Source: Sphingomonas sp. TZW2008
Lineage (GTDB): Bacteria > Pseudomonadota > Alphaproteobacteria > Sphingomonadales > Sphingomonadaceae
Assembly: GCF_002117915.1 (NCBI RefSeq)
Contig: NZ_BDJB01000007.1
Span: forward strand, 124,001-188,000
Reading direction: 5' to 3'
DNA length: 64,000 nt
Positions 9,254-17,930 of this stretch are shown here, one piece after another. The position numbers and the translations under genes were made by a program. The notes below the pieces were generated by a model. It did no database searches and was not told where the DNA came from. It saw only the letters and a list, made by a program, of their open reading frames with translations. The number at the start of each line of letters is the position of its first letter. The first letter of the stretch is position 1.

Positions 9254-9915
9254 AATTCGACGCCTTGTTGTTCGATTTCGACGGCGTGCTGATCGAGAGC
9301 GAGTATCTCGGCAACCGGCATATCGCCGATTTTCTGACCGCGTCGGGCATCCCCACCACCACCGAAGAAGCGATGGCGAACTTCATGGGCTATTCGGGGC
9401 GCGACTTCATCACACGCCTGGAGGATCGCTTCGGCGGTCCATTGCCCCCCGAATGGGACGAAGCGCGCCGCATCGAGAACGACCGCGTGCTCGCCGAGGG
9501 GATCGACGAAGTCGCCGGCGCGGTCGCCTTCGTCCGCTCGCTGCCGGCGGATCTGCCGAAGGCGGTCGTGTCGTCGAGCTCGACGCGCTGGATCCGTACC
9601 CATCTCGCCCATCTCGGCCTTGCCGACGCATTCGGCGGCCACGTCTACTCGGGCGCCGAGCACGTCACGCGCGGCAAGCCCGCACCCGATCTCTATCTTT
9701 ACGGCGCGGCCCGCCTCGGCGTTCCGATTGAGCGCTGCGCGATCCTCGAGGACTCGCCCGTCGGCGCGACGGGCGCGGTGGCGAGCGGCGGCTACGTCAT
9801 CGGTCTGTGCGCCGGCCGCCACTGCGCGATCGGGCATGACGCGACGCTGCGCGCAATCGGCGTCGATACGATCGCGCATGATTTCGAGTACGTACGCCGC
9901 GAACTCGGACTGTGA
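9250..9915 (+). CDS. HAD-superfamily phosphatase (beta-phosphoglucomutase-like)
   Basis: A 221-residue haloacid dehalogenase-type hydrolase. Motif I is FDFDGV with Asp9 and Asp11, motif II VVSSSSTR, motif III the Lys in TRGKPAPDLY, motif IV ILEDSPVGATGAV. A helical cap (about residues 15-90) places it in subfamily I near phosphoglycolate phosphatase/beta-phosphoglucomutase. Substrate not deducible. Translationally coupled to yggS. It ends 23 bp from the convergent ribA. Confidence 0.88.
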   Translation: MKFDALLFDFDGVLIESEYLGNRHIADFLTASGIPTTTEEAMANFMGYSGRDFITRLEDRFGGPLPPEWDEARRIENDRVLAEGIDEVAGAVAFVRSLPADLPKAVVSSSSTRWIRTHLAHLGLADAFGGHVYSGAEHVTRGKPAPDLYLYGAARLGVPIERCAILEDSPVGATGAVASGGYVIGLCAGRHCAIGHDATLRAIGVDTIAHDFEYVRRELGL

Positions 9916-9938
9916 CCGCTAAGGCGTCGCGAACGACC

Positions 9939-11009
9939 CTATAGCTGGTGCCCGGTGCGATCGCGCTTGGTCGCGAGATACTGTTCGTTGTGCGGATTGG
10001 TCGGCAGGAAGTGCGGCACGCGCTCCACCACCGTGATCCCGCGCCCTTCGAGCCCCGCCACCTTGTTGGGGTTGTTCGTCAGCAGCCGCACCGCGCGCTG
10101 GCCCAGCAGGTCGAGCATCCGCGCCGCCACACCGAAATCTCGCGCGTCAATCGCGAAGCCAAGCCGCGTGTTCGCGTCGACGGTGTCGAAGCCTTGGTCC
10201 TGCAGCGCATAGGCGCGCAGCTTGTTGACCAGCCCGATCCCGCGCCCTTCCTGCCGCAGATACAGCAGGATGCCCCAGCCCGAGGCGGCGATCGCCTTGA
10301 TCGCAGCATCGAGCTGCGGCCCGCAATCGCACTTCAGGCTGCCCAACGCGTCGCCGGTCAGGCACTCGCTGTGCAGCCGCACCAGCGGCGGCTGGCCGTT
10401 AGGTGCGCCGATCAGCAGCGCGACATGCTCGCCGGGCCCTTCCGGGGTGCGAAAGGCGACGATCTCGGCGTCCTCTGCATGCGCAACCGGCAGGCGTGCG
10501 CGCGCCGCGATCCACAGCCGCAGCGCATCTTCGTGCGCGTCGATGTCACCCGCCGCGATCGCCACCTCGCCCGCGCCGTCCGGCAACACGAAGAACGCCG
10601 GCAGCATCCCCGCCACACGCGCCAGGCGAAGCGCCGCGGCGGCATCGTCGGCGGCGACCAGCGGCAGCGCGCGGAACGGCCCCTTCAGCGGGGTCGCTAG
10701 GTCGAGTTGGGGATCGGCGAGCGCGGTCGCCGCAGCGAAATCGACCCAAGGTGCACGATCGACCAGCACGGGCGCGTCGGGGATCGCCGCGTCCTTCTGA
10801 TTGGCGAGCTTCAGCGTCTCCGCCCGCCCGGCGGACAGCAGCACCGGCGCCGCCTCGGCAGGATCGAACGCCGCGAGCCGCAGTGGATCGCTCGTCTCGA
10901 TCGGCAGCAACGCCAGCTCCCCGATGCGGATCGGCCACCCCCGGCGCAGCGCATCGATCGCGCGCGCGACATTACGTGCGGCATCCGTGCGGGCGGCCGG
11001 ATCGCTCAA
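9939..11009 (-). CDS. ribA: GTP cyclohydrolase II with an N-terminal extension
   Basis: Opens the imidazole ring of GTP, the first step of riboflavin synthesis. The C-terminal ~200 residues carry the zinc site HSECLTGDALGSLKCDCGPQL, the catalytic LYLRQEGRGIGL and RLLTNNPNKVAGLEGRGI. About 170 extra residues precede it (ARAIDALRRGWPIRIGEL...); their opening resembles the start of dihydroxybutanone-phosphate synthase, but catalytic residues of that family are not evident. The likely start is TTG at 11009, overlapping the xth stop (TTGA); upstream in-frame sequence overlaps xth and is spurious. Cotranscribed with xth. Confidence 0.9.
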   Translation of the reverse strand: MSDPAARTDAARNVARAIDALRRGWPIRIGELALLPIETSDPLRLAAFDPAEAAPVLLSAGRAETLKLANQKDAAIPDAPVLVDRAPWVDFAAATALADPQLDLATPLKGPFRALPLVAADDAAAALRLARVAGMLPAFFVLPDGAGEVAIAAGDIDAHEDALRLWIAARARLPVAHAEDAEIVAFRTPEGPGEHVALLIGAPNGQPPLVRLHSECLTGDALGSLKCDCGPQLDAAIKAIAASGWGILLYLRQEGRGIGLVNKLRAYALQDQGFDTVDANTRLGFAIDARDFGVAARMLDLLGQRAVRLLTNNPNKVAGLEGRGITVVERVPHFLPTNPHNEQYLATKRDRTGHQL

Positions 11010-11788
11010 AAGGCGAACTCGGTCATGATCGGCACGTGATCCGACGGCGCCGCCCAGCTGCGGCAGGCCTCGAACACAACGTGCCGCGTTGCTGCTTTTG
11101 CCACATCGCCGGTCGCCCACATGTGATCGAGCCGGCGACCGCGATCGTTCTTCGTCCAGTCGGGCGAGCGATAGCTCCACCAGGTATGCAGCCGCGCCGG
11201 GGCGGGATGAAAATGCCGCCCCAGGTCGACCCAGTCGTTCGACGACTTCAGCCGATCATGCGCCGCAACCTCGATCGGCGTATGGCTGACGACTTTGAGC
11301 AGCGCCTTGTGGCTCCACACGTCCTCGGGCAGCGGCGCGATGTTGAAATCGCCCGTCAGGATCGTCGGGCAGTCGAGCGAGGCGGACCACGCCGTCATCC
11401 GTTCGACAAAATCGAGCTTCTGGCCGAACTTCGCGTTCACCTCGCGATCGGGCACGTCGCCGCCCGCGGGAACGTAGACGTTCTCGAGCCGCACGCCGTT
11501 GGGCAGGCGCACGCCGATATGGCGCGCTTCGCGGTTCGCCTGCCAGTCTAGCCGGTCGTCCTCGCTGATCGGCACGCGGCTGACGATCGCTACGCCGTGG
11601 TGCATCCGCTGCCCGTGGATCAGGACATGATCGTAGCCGAGCGCGCGGAACGCGTCGGCCGGAAAGTCCTCGTCTACCACCTTGGTTTCCTGGAGGCACA
11701 GGACGTCAGGGGCATTTTCGCGCAGGAATTGCTCGACGATCGCAATCCGGAAGCGAACCGAGTTGATGTTCCAGCTGACGATCTTCAC
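11006..11788 (-). CDS. xth: Exodeoxyribonuclease III / AP endonuclease
   Basis: A 260-residue EEP-fold nuclease for base-excision repair: cleaves abasic sites and has 3'-phosphatase and 3'-5' exonuclease activity. Motifs: MKIVSWNINSVRFR, the metal ligand Glu34 in CLQETK, LTGDFNIAP, WWSYR...KNDRGRRLDHMWAT and the catalytic SDHVPIM. Full length. ribA begins across its stop codon. Confidence 0.95.
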   Translation of the reverse strand: MKIVSWNINSVRFRIAIVEQFLRENAPDVLCLQETKVVDEDFPADAFRALGYDHVLIHGQRMHHGVAIVSRVPISEDDRLDWQANREARHIGVRLPNGVRLENVYVPAGGDVPDREVNAKFGQKLDFVERMTAWSASLDCPTILTGDFNIAPLPEDVWSHKALLKVVSHTPIEVAAHDRLKSSNDWVDLGRHFHPAPARLHTWWSYRSPDWTKNDRGRRLDHMWATGDVAKAATRHVVFEACRSWAAPSDHVPIMTEFAF

Positions 11789-12143
11789 GCCGCGGGCTTT
11801 AGACCTGTCGCGGCGATAACGGCAACCGTGCAGCTTGGTCGAGTTGCGTCGGCGTGTGCTGGTTCAGAAGGCATGCAGCGCCGCGGCGAAACCGCGTCGT
11901 CGATCATCGCTGATGCGACGCCGGCCGTGCTTGGGCGTCTTGCCGCTGCTGCGGCATACGCCCTGCGCAGAAAGGCCCCCGCTCCGGGGGCATGGAGCGA
12001 GGGCCGACCTGGCGTTCGTCACGCAGGGGGAGTGGAGCAATCGTCCGGGCAACAGGGGGAAAATCCCGAACCGCCCCACATCCGCAAGAACCGCTCTAGG
12101 CGCGCTTACCTGTCGCCCACATGAACGAGATGAACCATTTTGT
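11789..12143. other. Intergenic region between xth and lolA
   Basis: 355 bp with no supported gene. It holds the promoter side of xth and a hairpin that fits a terminator for the minus-strand lolA gene (11976-11992). Open frames crossing it are GC-driven shadows. Confidence 0.5.
11976..11992 (-). terminator. Probable intrinsic terminator after lolA
   Basis: On the minus strand GCCCCC-GGAGC-GGGGGC forms a perfect 6-bp stem with a 5-nt loop, followed by CTTTCT. It lies about 150 nt beyond the lolA stop. Confidence 0.55.
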
Positions 12144-12749
12144 TCAGCTACGCGACCCGTTCCGCCGTGGATCGTTCCAGCGAAACGTTCCGTCGCTAAC
12201 CGGCGCGTTGAAGCGTTGGTTGGCAAGGCGGATCGTCGTGCGGTTGCCCTGGCTGTCGAGCATCACCCAGCCCTGCAGCATCAGCCCGCCCGGCGCGCTG
12301 CCGTCGCGCGCGAAGACCATCGTGATCCGGCCGTATTCTGGGTGCTTGGGATCGTAACCCTCGACCGACAGCACGCGCGGGTCGGGATTGGGCACGATCT
12401 TGGCATAGCGCGCGATGTCCTTGTCGGGATTGATCAGCACGCCGAGCGGCGAATTGCCGATCGGCCAGCGCTGCACCTGTCGCACCGAATAGTCGATGAA
12501 GGTGAGCGCCTTGCCGTCCCCGACGATCAGGATCGGCACCCCCTTCTCGTACTGGAAGCGGATCCGACCGGGCTTCTTGAGCGTCAACGTGCCCGTCAGC
12601 GTCTTGCCGGCGCGGTCGGTCTGCGTGAAATCCGCCGTCATCGTGTTCACGCTGCGCAGGTGGTTCTGCACCAGCGACAGATCACCGCTCTGCGCCACCG
12701 CCGGCGCGGCGACCGCCACCAGCGCGGCGACCGGCATCATGTATCTCAC
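12144..12749 (-). CDS. lolA: Outer-membrane lipoprotein carrier protein LolA
   Basis: Periplasmic chaperone that carries lipoproteins from LolCDE to the outer membrane. 201 residues with a signal peptide (MRYMMPVAALVAVAAPAVAQ), then LSLVQNHLRSVNTMTADFTQTDRAGKTLTGTLTLKKPGRIRFQYEKG, the typical LolA opening with the hydrophobic-cavity strands, and the conserved VLINPD/RYAKI-type middle. Length is normal. It precedes a terminator-like hairpin and follows the terC-like gene on the same strand. Confidence 0.92.
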   Translation of the reverse strand: MRYMMPVAALVAVAAPAVAQSGDLSLVQNHLRSVNTMTADFTQTDRAGKTLTGTLTLKKPGRIRFQYEKGVPILIVGDGKALTFIDYSVRQVQRWPIGNSPLGVLINPDKDIARYAKIVPNPDPRVLSVEGYDPKHPEYGRITMVFARDGSAPGGLMLQGWVMLDSQGNRTTIRLANQRFNAPVSDGTFRWNDPRRNGSRS

Positions 12750-12836
12750 TCACACTCTCCCAATGGGCTGCCGATCCGATGGCACCGACGCATTGAACCT
12801 GCCGTGAACCCAATGCTGCTCAGAACAGGGCGTCGA

Positions 12837-13637
12837 TCAAAACAGCGTCCCCAGCCCGATCGTCTCGCCTGTGCCGACCCAGCCCTCGTAGATCATCTTG
12901 AACGCGACGAAGACGATCACCGCCAGGCCCACGTAGGCGATCCAGCGATAGCGTTCGATGAAGCGCGCGATGACGTTGGCGGCGAGCCCCATCAGCGCGA
13001 CCGATAAAATCAGTCCGACGACGAGGATGCCGGGATGCTCGCGCGCCGCGCCGGCGACCGCCAGCACGTTGTCGAGGCTCATCGACACGTCGGCGACCGC
13101 GACCGCCCAGGCGGCGCTGGCGAAGCTGCGCGCGGGCTTCAATCCGGAGCGTTCGTCGCCCTCCACCTCAACCGATCCGGTGTTGGCATGGCTGTCGTGC
13201 CGCAGCTCGCGCCAGAACTTCCAGCTCACCCACAAAAGCAGCAGCCCGCCCGCGAAGATCAGGCCGACGATCCCCATCAGCCACGTGACGACGAGCGCGA
13301 AGGCGATGCGCAGCACCAGCGCGGCGAGGATGCCGATCAGGATGACCTTCTTGCGCTGATCCGCCGGCAGCCCGGCGGCGAGCGCGCCGACGACGATCGC
13401 ATTGTCACCCGCGAGGACGAGATCGATCATCAGCACCTGGCCGAAGGCGGCGAGCGCGGCGGGATCGGACAGATTGGAGAAATCGGCGACGATGTGGTGC
13501 CAGATATCGCCGAGCGATCCGGGCCCCTGGATGGCCGCGGCGGCCTGGGCGAGCAGGGAAAGGATCAACGGCTGGGCGCTCCCGCGAGTAAAGGTCTGGT
13601 GATCGAACGGCGTTGGTACCGTTTCGGTTGCGTCCAT
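12837..13637 (-). CDS. TerC/YjbE-family integral membrane protein
   Basis: A 266-residue membrane protein of the TerC family (metal-ion export or tolerance is proposed for relatives). The family core is LMIDLVLAGDNAIVVGALAAGLP (acidic residue in the first core helix) and the second repeat VADVSMSLDNVLAVAGAAREHPGILVVGLILSVALM. About seven hydrophobic segments. The first ~45 residues before the first core helix are longer than in many YjbE proteins, so the start could be internal. It is in the same orientation as lolA. Confidence 0.85.
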   Translation of the reverse strand: MDATETVPTPFDHQTFTRGSAQPLILSLLAQAAAAIQGPGSLGDIWHHIVADFSNLSDPAALAAFGQVLMIDLVLAGDNAIVVGALAAGLPADQRKKVILIGILAALVLRIAFALVVTWLMGIVGLIFAGGLLLLWVSWKFWRELRHDSHANTGSVEVEGDERSGLKPARSFASAAWAVAVADVSMSLDNVLAVAGAAREHPGILVVGLILSVALMGLAANVIARFIERYRWIAYVGLAVIVFVAFKMIYEGWVGTGETIGLGTLF

Positions 13638-13740
13638 ATGGCGGGGGGCCGGTAATCACCAGCGCCTATGATCGATCAACCCCCAACGGCAAACGGCGTC
13701 GCAAAGCCACGCCGTCGATCGGGTTGCTGCGCATCCGTCG

Positions 13741-13789
13741 GCCGAGCCGGCCTGAGTCCGGCGCCAGCAGGGCGCCGGCCAGACTCGGC
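13741..13789 (-). terminator. Inverted repeat at the 3' end of rho
   Basis: CCGGCGCC-AGCAG-GGCGCCGG (13758-13778) nested within GCCGAG/CTCGGC arms (13741-13746, 13784-13789), directly after the rho stop. Very stable stem, but no T-run on the exit side. Confidence 0.5.
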
Positions 13790-15045
13790 TACTGATTCAT
13801 GCTGGCGAAGAAATCCTCGTTGGTCTTCGAATCCTTCATCTTGCCGAGCAGGAACTCCATCGCGTCGACAGTGCCCATCTGCATCAGGATGCGGCGCAGC
13901 ACCCACATCTTCGACAGCTTGTCCTTCTCGACCAGCAGCTCTTCCTTGCGCGTGCCGCTCTTGCCCACGTCGATTGCGGGGAAGATGCGCTTGTCGGCCA
14001 CCTTGCGGTCGAGCACGATCTCGGCGTTGCCGGTGCCCTTGAACTCCTCGAAGATCACCTCGTCCATGCGGCTGCCGGTATCGATCAGAGAGGTCGAGAT
14101 GATGGTGAGGCTGCCGCCCTCTTCGATGTTGCGCGCCGCGCCGAAGAAGCGCTTCGGACGCTGCAGCGCGTTCGCATCCACACCGCCGGTCAGCACCTTG
14201 CCCGACGACGGCACCACCGTGTTGTAGGCGCGGCCAAGGCGCGTGATGTTGTCGAGCAGGATCACCACGTCCTTCTTGTGCTCGACGAGGCGCTTGGCCT
14301 TCTCGATCACCATCTCGGCCACCGCCACGTGGCGCGTCGCCGGCTCGTCAAAGGTCGAGGAGACGACCTCGCCGTTCACCGTGCGCTGCATGTCGGTGAC
14401 TTCCTCGGGCCGCTCGTCGATCAGCAGCACCAGAAGGAACACCTCGGGATGGTTGGCGGAGATCGCGCGCGCGATGTTCTGCATCATCACCGTCTTGCCG
14501 ACGCGCGGCGGGGCGACGATCAGGCAGCGCTGGCCCTTGCCGATCGGCGAGACGAGATCGAGCACGCGGCCCGTCTTGTCCTTAGCGGTCGGATCCTCGA
14601 TCTCCATCTTCAGCCGCTCGTCGGGATAGAGCGGCGTCAGATTGTCGAAGTTGACGCGGTGGCGGACGGCGTCGGGATCGTCGAAATTGACGCTCATCAG
14701 CTTGGTCAGCGCAAAGTACCGCTCGCCGTCCTTGGGCCCGCGGATCTCGCCCTCGACGGTGTCACCGGTGCGCAGGCCATGCTTGCGCACCTGATTGGGC
14801 GAAACATAGATGTCATCCGGGCCGGCAAGATAATTCGCTTGGGGGCTGCGCAGGAAGCCGAAGCCGTCGGGCAGCACTTCGATCGTGCCCTCGCCCATGA
14901 TCGTCTCGCCTTCCTCGGCCTGAACCTTGAGGATCGCGAACATCAGGTCTTGCTTGCGGAGCGTCGAGGCGCCCTCGACGCCGAGCTCCTCGGCAAGCTG
15001 GACCAGCTCGGCCGGGGCTTTCTTCTTTAGGTCTTTGAGATGCAT
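13789..15045 (-). CDS. rho: Transcription termination factor Rho
   Basis: Hexameric RNA-dependent ATPase that ends transcription. 418 residues, normal length. The N-terminus [39 protein letters not shown] is the Rho N-domain, followed by the cold-shock-like RNA-binding domain ([31 protein letters not shown]), the Walker A APPRVGKT, Walker [16 protein letters not shown], the Q-loop and the R-loop region near [23 protein letters not shown]. Separated from hemJ by 180 bp that probably hold its leader and promoter. Confidence 0.98.
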   Translation of the reverse strand: MHLKDLKKKAPAELVQLAEELGVEGASTLRKQDLMFAILKVQAEEGETIMGEGTIEVLPDGFGFLRSPQANYLAGPDDIYVSPNQVRKHGLRTGDTVEGEIRGPKDGERYFALTKLMSVNFDDPDAVRHRVNFDNLTPLYPDERLKMEIEDPTAKDKTGRVLDLVSPIGKGQRCLIVAPPRVGKTVMMQNIARAISANHPEVFLLVLLIDERPEEVTDMQRTVNGEVVSSTFDEPATRHVAVAEMVIEKAKRLVEHKKDVVILLDNITRLGRAYNTVVPSSGKVLTGGVDANALQRPKRFFGAARNIEEGGSLTIISTSLIDTGSRMDEVIFEEFKGTGNAEIVLDRKVADKRIFPAIDVGKSGTRKEELLVEKDKLSKMWVLRRILMQMGTVDAMEFLLGKMKDSKTNEDFFASMNQ

Positions 15046-15225
15046 GTCGTGTGTCCGATTGAAATCGGGTGGGGGAGAAAGCCCGGTCGGCGGAAAACAA
15101 TTCGCGCGGCAACGAGACTGAAGGAGGCAGCGGGCCGAACGGCCTCACCGAGTGTGCGACGTAGGTTTGGCCCGCCGGTTAGTCAAGCAGCGCGTGGCGC
15201 ATGCGATCCACCCGCACGCGGCGGA

Positions 15226-15684
15226 TCAGAACGGCTTCACCACCGCCAGGATGACGATGATCGTCACCGCGAGCGCGGGTATTTCGTTCATCATCCGCAG
15301 CTGCCGGTTGCCGAGGCTCGCCTGCCCGCGCGCGAGCCGCTTCGAATAGCCCACCGCCCAGCCGTGATAGCCTGAGAGCAGGAACACGACGAACAGCTTG
15401 GCGTGGAGCCACGCCAGCCCCTGGATCCCCGACAATAGCCCGACGTTGACCGCCAGCGCGAGCCCGATCGCCCATACCGCGATCATCGCCGGGGTCAGGA
15501 TGATCCGCCGCAGCTTCGCCTCGCGCGTGATCCAGCGCTGCTCTTCGGCCGGATCGCCGAGCCCTTCCTGGTGATGCACCAGATACCGCGGCAGGATGAA
15601 CATGCCCGCCATCCAGAAGATCACGAAGATGACGTGCGCGGCCTTCACCCACAGATAGGCAGCGCCCAGGAACCCGACACCCAT
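15226..15684 (-). CDS. hemJ: HemJ-type protoporphyrinogen oxidase (CopD-like membrane protein)
   Basis: A 152-residue, four-helix membrane protein. The family performs the penultimate heme step, oxidising protoporphyrinogen IX to protoporphyrin IX. Signatures: WVKAAHVIFVIFWMAGMFILPRYLVHH with the heme-ligand-type His, LHAKLFVVFLLSGYHGW and RMMNEIPALAVTIIVILAVVKPF. The ATG overlaps the hemE stop by one nucleotide (TGATG), supporting a hemE-hemJ operon. Confidence 0.9.
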   Translation of the reverse strand: MGVGFLGAAYLWVKAAHVIFVIFWMAGMFILPRYLVHHQEGLGDPAEEQRWITREAKLRRIILTPAMIAVWAIGLALAVNVGLLSGIQGLAWLHAKLFVVFLLSGYHGWAVGYSKRLARGQASLGNRQLRMMNEIPALAVTIIVILAVVKPF

Positions 15685-16757
15685 CAGCCAACCACCTCCG
15701 GCTCCGCGGTAACGCCGCCGCGCACCCGCGCCACCACGTGCTCGACATGCGCGATCGGCGTATGCTGGTCGATCCCGTGGCCGAGATTGAAGACGTGTGG
15801 CCGGTCCGGGAAAGCGGCAAGAATGCGGTCGACCGCCGCGTCGAGCGCGTCCCCGCCTGCGATCAGCGCCAGCGGATCGAGATTGCCCTGCACCGGCATG
15901 TTGTCGGGCAGATTGGCGTGGGCCCAGCGCGGATCGACCGTCTCGTCGAGCCCGACCGCGTCGACCCCGGTCTCACGCGCATAGGCAGGCAGCTTGCCGC
16001 CCGCCCCCTTGGGGAAGCCGATGATCGGAACGTCGGGGTGGCGCGCCTTCAGCCCGGCGACGATCGCCGCATTGGGCGCGATCACCCAGCGTTCGAACTG
16101 CGCCGGCGACAGCGTGCCCGCCCAGCTGTCGAATATCTGCACCGCCTCCACCCCGGCTTCGATCTGGCCCGACAGATAATCGATCGTCAGCGCGGTGATC
16201 GCATCGATGATAGCTGCGAACGCCACCGGATCGCGATACGCCATCGCGCGTGTCTCGGCCTGGTCCTTCGATCCCTGCCCGGCCACCATGTACGTCGCGA
16301 CCGTCCACGGCGATCCCGCGAAGCCGAGGAACGTCGTCGCCGCCGGCAGCATCCCGGCGACGCGGCGCACGGTTGCGTACACCGGATCGAGCCGCGCGAT
16401 CACCGCGGACAGATCACCTAGCGCATGCTCGGCGAGCCGCGGCGCGAGGCGTGGTCCCTCGCCCACGCCGAACGTCAGATCCTGCCCCATCGCCCAGGGG
16501 ACCATCAGAATGTCGGAAAACAGGATCGCGCCGTCGAATCCGAAGCGGCGGATCGGCTGGATCGTCACCTCGGCCGCGCTCGCCGGATCGGTCGCCAGCG
16601 CAAGGAAGCCGCCTTTCTCCGCCCGCAATGCGCGATACTCGGGGAGATAGCGTCCCGCCTGACGCATCAGCCACATCGGCGGACGCGCCGCACGCTGGCC
16701 CTGCAGCACGCCAAGCAGCGGCTTCGCGGACGGCTCGATCGGGGGGTGCACGGGCAT
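15684..16757 (-). CDS. hemE: Uroporphyrinogen decarboxylase
   Basis: Decarboxylates uroporphyrinogen III to coproporphyrinogen III. 357 residues with the signatures PPMWLMRQAGRYLPEYR (substrate-binding Arg) and GFAGSPWTVATYMV, plus IFDSWAGTLSP and the C-terminal HVFNLGHGI. The usual start would be ATG at 16757, but AGAAGG abuts it directly; the GTG two codons in (16751) has better spacing (6 nt) and may be the real start. Open frame continues far upstream across the origin region but is not coding. Adjacent to oriC, as in Caulobacter and Rickettsia. Confidence 0.97.
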   Translation of the reverse strand: MPVHPPIEPSAKPLLGVLQGQRAARPPMWLMRQAGRYLPEYRALRAEKGGFLALATDPASAAEVTIQPIRRFGFDGAILFSDILMVPWAMGQDLTFGVGEGPRLAPRLAEHALGDLSAVIARLDPVYATVRRVAGMLPAATTFLGFAGSPWTVATYMVAGQGSKDQAETRAMAYRDPVAFAAIIDAITALTIDYLSGQIEAGVEAVQIFDSWAGTLSPAQFERWVIAPNAAIVAGLKARHPDVPIIGFPKGAGGKLPAYARETGVDAVGLDETVDPRWAHANLPDNMPVQGNLDPLALIAGGDALDAAVDRILAAFPDRPHVFNLGHGIDQHTPIAHVEHVVARVRGGVTAEPEVVG

Positions 16758-17096
16758 CCTTCTAACTAGAAAAGAAGATTCAAAAGGGTTGTGTGATGTT
16801 GTTGGCGCGTTGGTGTCGGGGCTTATGCGTTCCCCCCCGAAATGCCAACAGCTTGACGTGTGGCGCCCCACGCGGCGCCGCCGATTCGAATGCGTCGTCC
16901 CCGTTATCCACAGGCTGTGGATGAAATCGGCCGGTGTGAACGGGATTGTGGATAGCCGCCCGGTTTTCCACCGCCGACGCGCGGCTTGGCCGTCGGGGCG
17001 GGTTGCGCTAGCGCTCCTCCCCATGTTGTCCACAGGGTTCACGATCGCCGCCTGCACGTGGCTGCTCCTGCCCCTCGTGCGGCTCGGATCGGCGTC
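16758..17096. other. oriC: Probable chromosomal replication origin (oriC)
   Basis: A cluster of DnaA boxes between divergent hemE and the ppsR-type gene. A perfect TTATCCACA is at 16904-16912. Single-mismatch boxes are at 16916-16924 (minus), 16947-16955 (minus) and 17026-17034 (plus), with a weaker TTTTCCACC at 16964-16972. An AT-rich stretch, a candidate unwinding element, runs from 16758 to about 16800 next to hemE. GANTC sites are at 16777-16781 and 16883-16887. Genes on both sides are transcribed away from the region. Location beside hemE is the known position of oriC in several alphaproteobacteria. Confidence 0.85.
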
Positions 17097-17930
17097 GTGA
17101 CCGTCCGCCTGCACCTCCACCTTCTGTCGGACTCGACCGGCGAGACGCTCGAGAACATCGCCAAGGCCGCGCTGGCGCAATATGACGACGTCGAGACGGT
17201 GCGCCATTTCTGGCCGATGGTCCGCACCGAGGCGCATCTCGACCGCATCCTGCAGGAGATCGCGCACAATCCCGGGCTGGTGATCTACACGCTGGTCAAT
17301 CCCGCCACCCGCCGCGCGCTCGAGCAGCGCTGCCAGAGCCTGGGACTGCCGATGGTTGCGCCGCTCGATCCGGTGAACGACGCGCTGTCCGTCCTGTTCG
17401 GGCAGCAGGCCAAGGGCAAGCCGGGGCGCCAGCACGTGCTCGATGCCGCCTATTTCGCGCGCGTCGATGCGATCCAGTATACGATCGCGCACGACGATGG
17501 GATCGCGTGGGAGGAGTGGGAGGAAGCCGATATCGTCCTCGCCGGCGTTTCGCGCTCGTCCAAGACGCCGACGTCGATCTATCTCGCCAACCGCGGCTTC
17601 AAGGTCGCCAACATCCCGATCGTCGTCGAGAGCCCCCCGCCGCGCGATCTGTTCGCGCTGAAGAACCCGCTCGTCGTCGGGCTGACGACCAGCGCCGATC
17701 GGCTGATCCAGATCCGCCGCAACCGGCTGCTGTCGCTCAACCAGGCGCCCGAGACGCCCTATGTCGACCAGGAAGCCGTCACGCGCGAACTGCAATATGC
17801 CCGCCGCATGTTCGCCGACAACGGCTGGCCGGTGATCGACGTGACGCGCCGCTCGATCGAGGAGACCGCCGCGGCGATCATCGCGCTGGTCAACGATCGC
17901 CGCGGTGCGCCGAGCGTGGGCGAGCAATGA
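17097..17930 (+). CDS. ppsR: Pyruvate,phosphate dikinase / PEP synthase regulatory kinase-phosphorylase (DUF299)
   Basis: A 277-residue bifunctional ADP-dependent kinase and Pi-dependent phosphorylase that switches PPDK or PEP synthase off and on. Signature: HLLSDSTGETLENIAKAALAQY at the N-terminus and the nucleotide-binding loop ADIVLAGVSRSSKTPTSIYLANRGFKVANIPIV. The start is GTG at 17097; upstream frame runs through the DnaA-box cluster and is not coding. The target enzyme is not in the window. maf begins on the stop codon (ATGA). Confidence 0.93.
   Translation: MTVRLHLHLLSDSTGETLENIAKAALAQYDDVETVRHFWPMVRTEAHLDRILQEIAHNPGLVIYTLVNPATRRALEQRCQSLGLPMVAPLDPVNDALSVLFGQQAKGKPGRQHVLDAAYFARVDAIQYTIAHDDGIAWEEWEEADIVLAGVSRSSKTPTSIYLANRGFKVANIPIVVESPPPRDLFALKNPLVVGLTTSADRLIQIRRNRLLSLNQAPETPYVDQEAVTRELQYARRMFADNGWPVIDVTRRSIEETAAAIIALVNDRRGAPSVGEQ

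Noticed and set aside
16771..17927. hemE frame extending upstream as a long fused ORF
   Set aside because: The extension crosses the DnaA-box region and the ppsR gene on the opposite strand and has no family similarity. hemE is complete without it.
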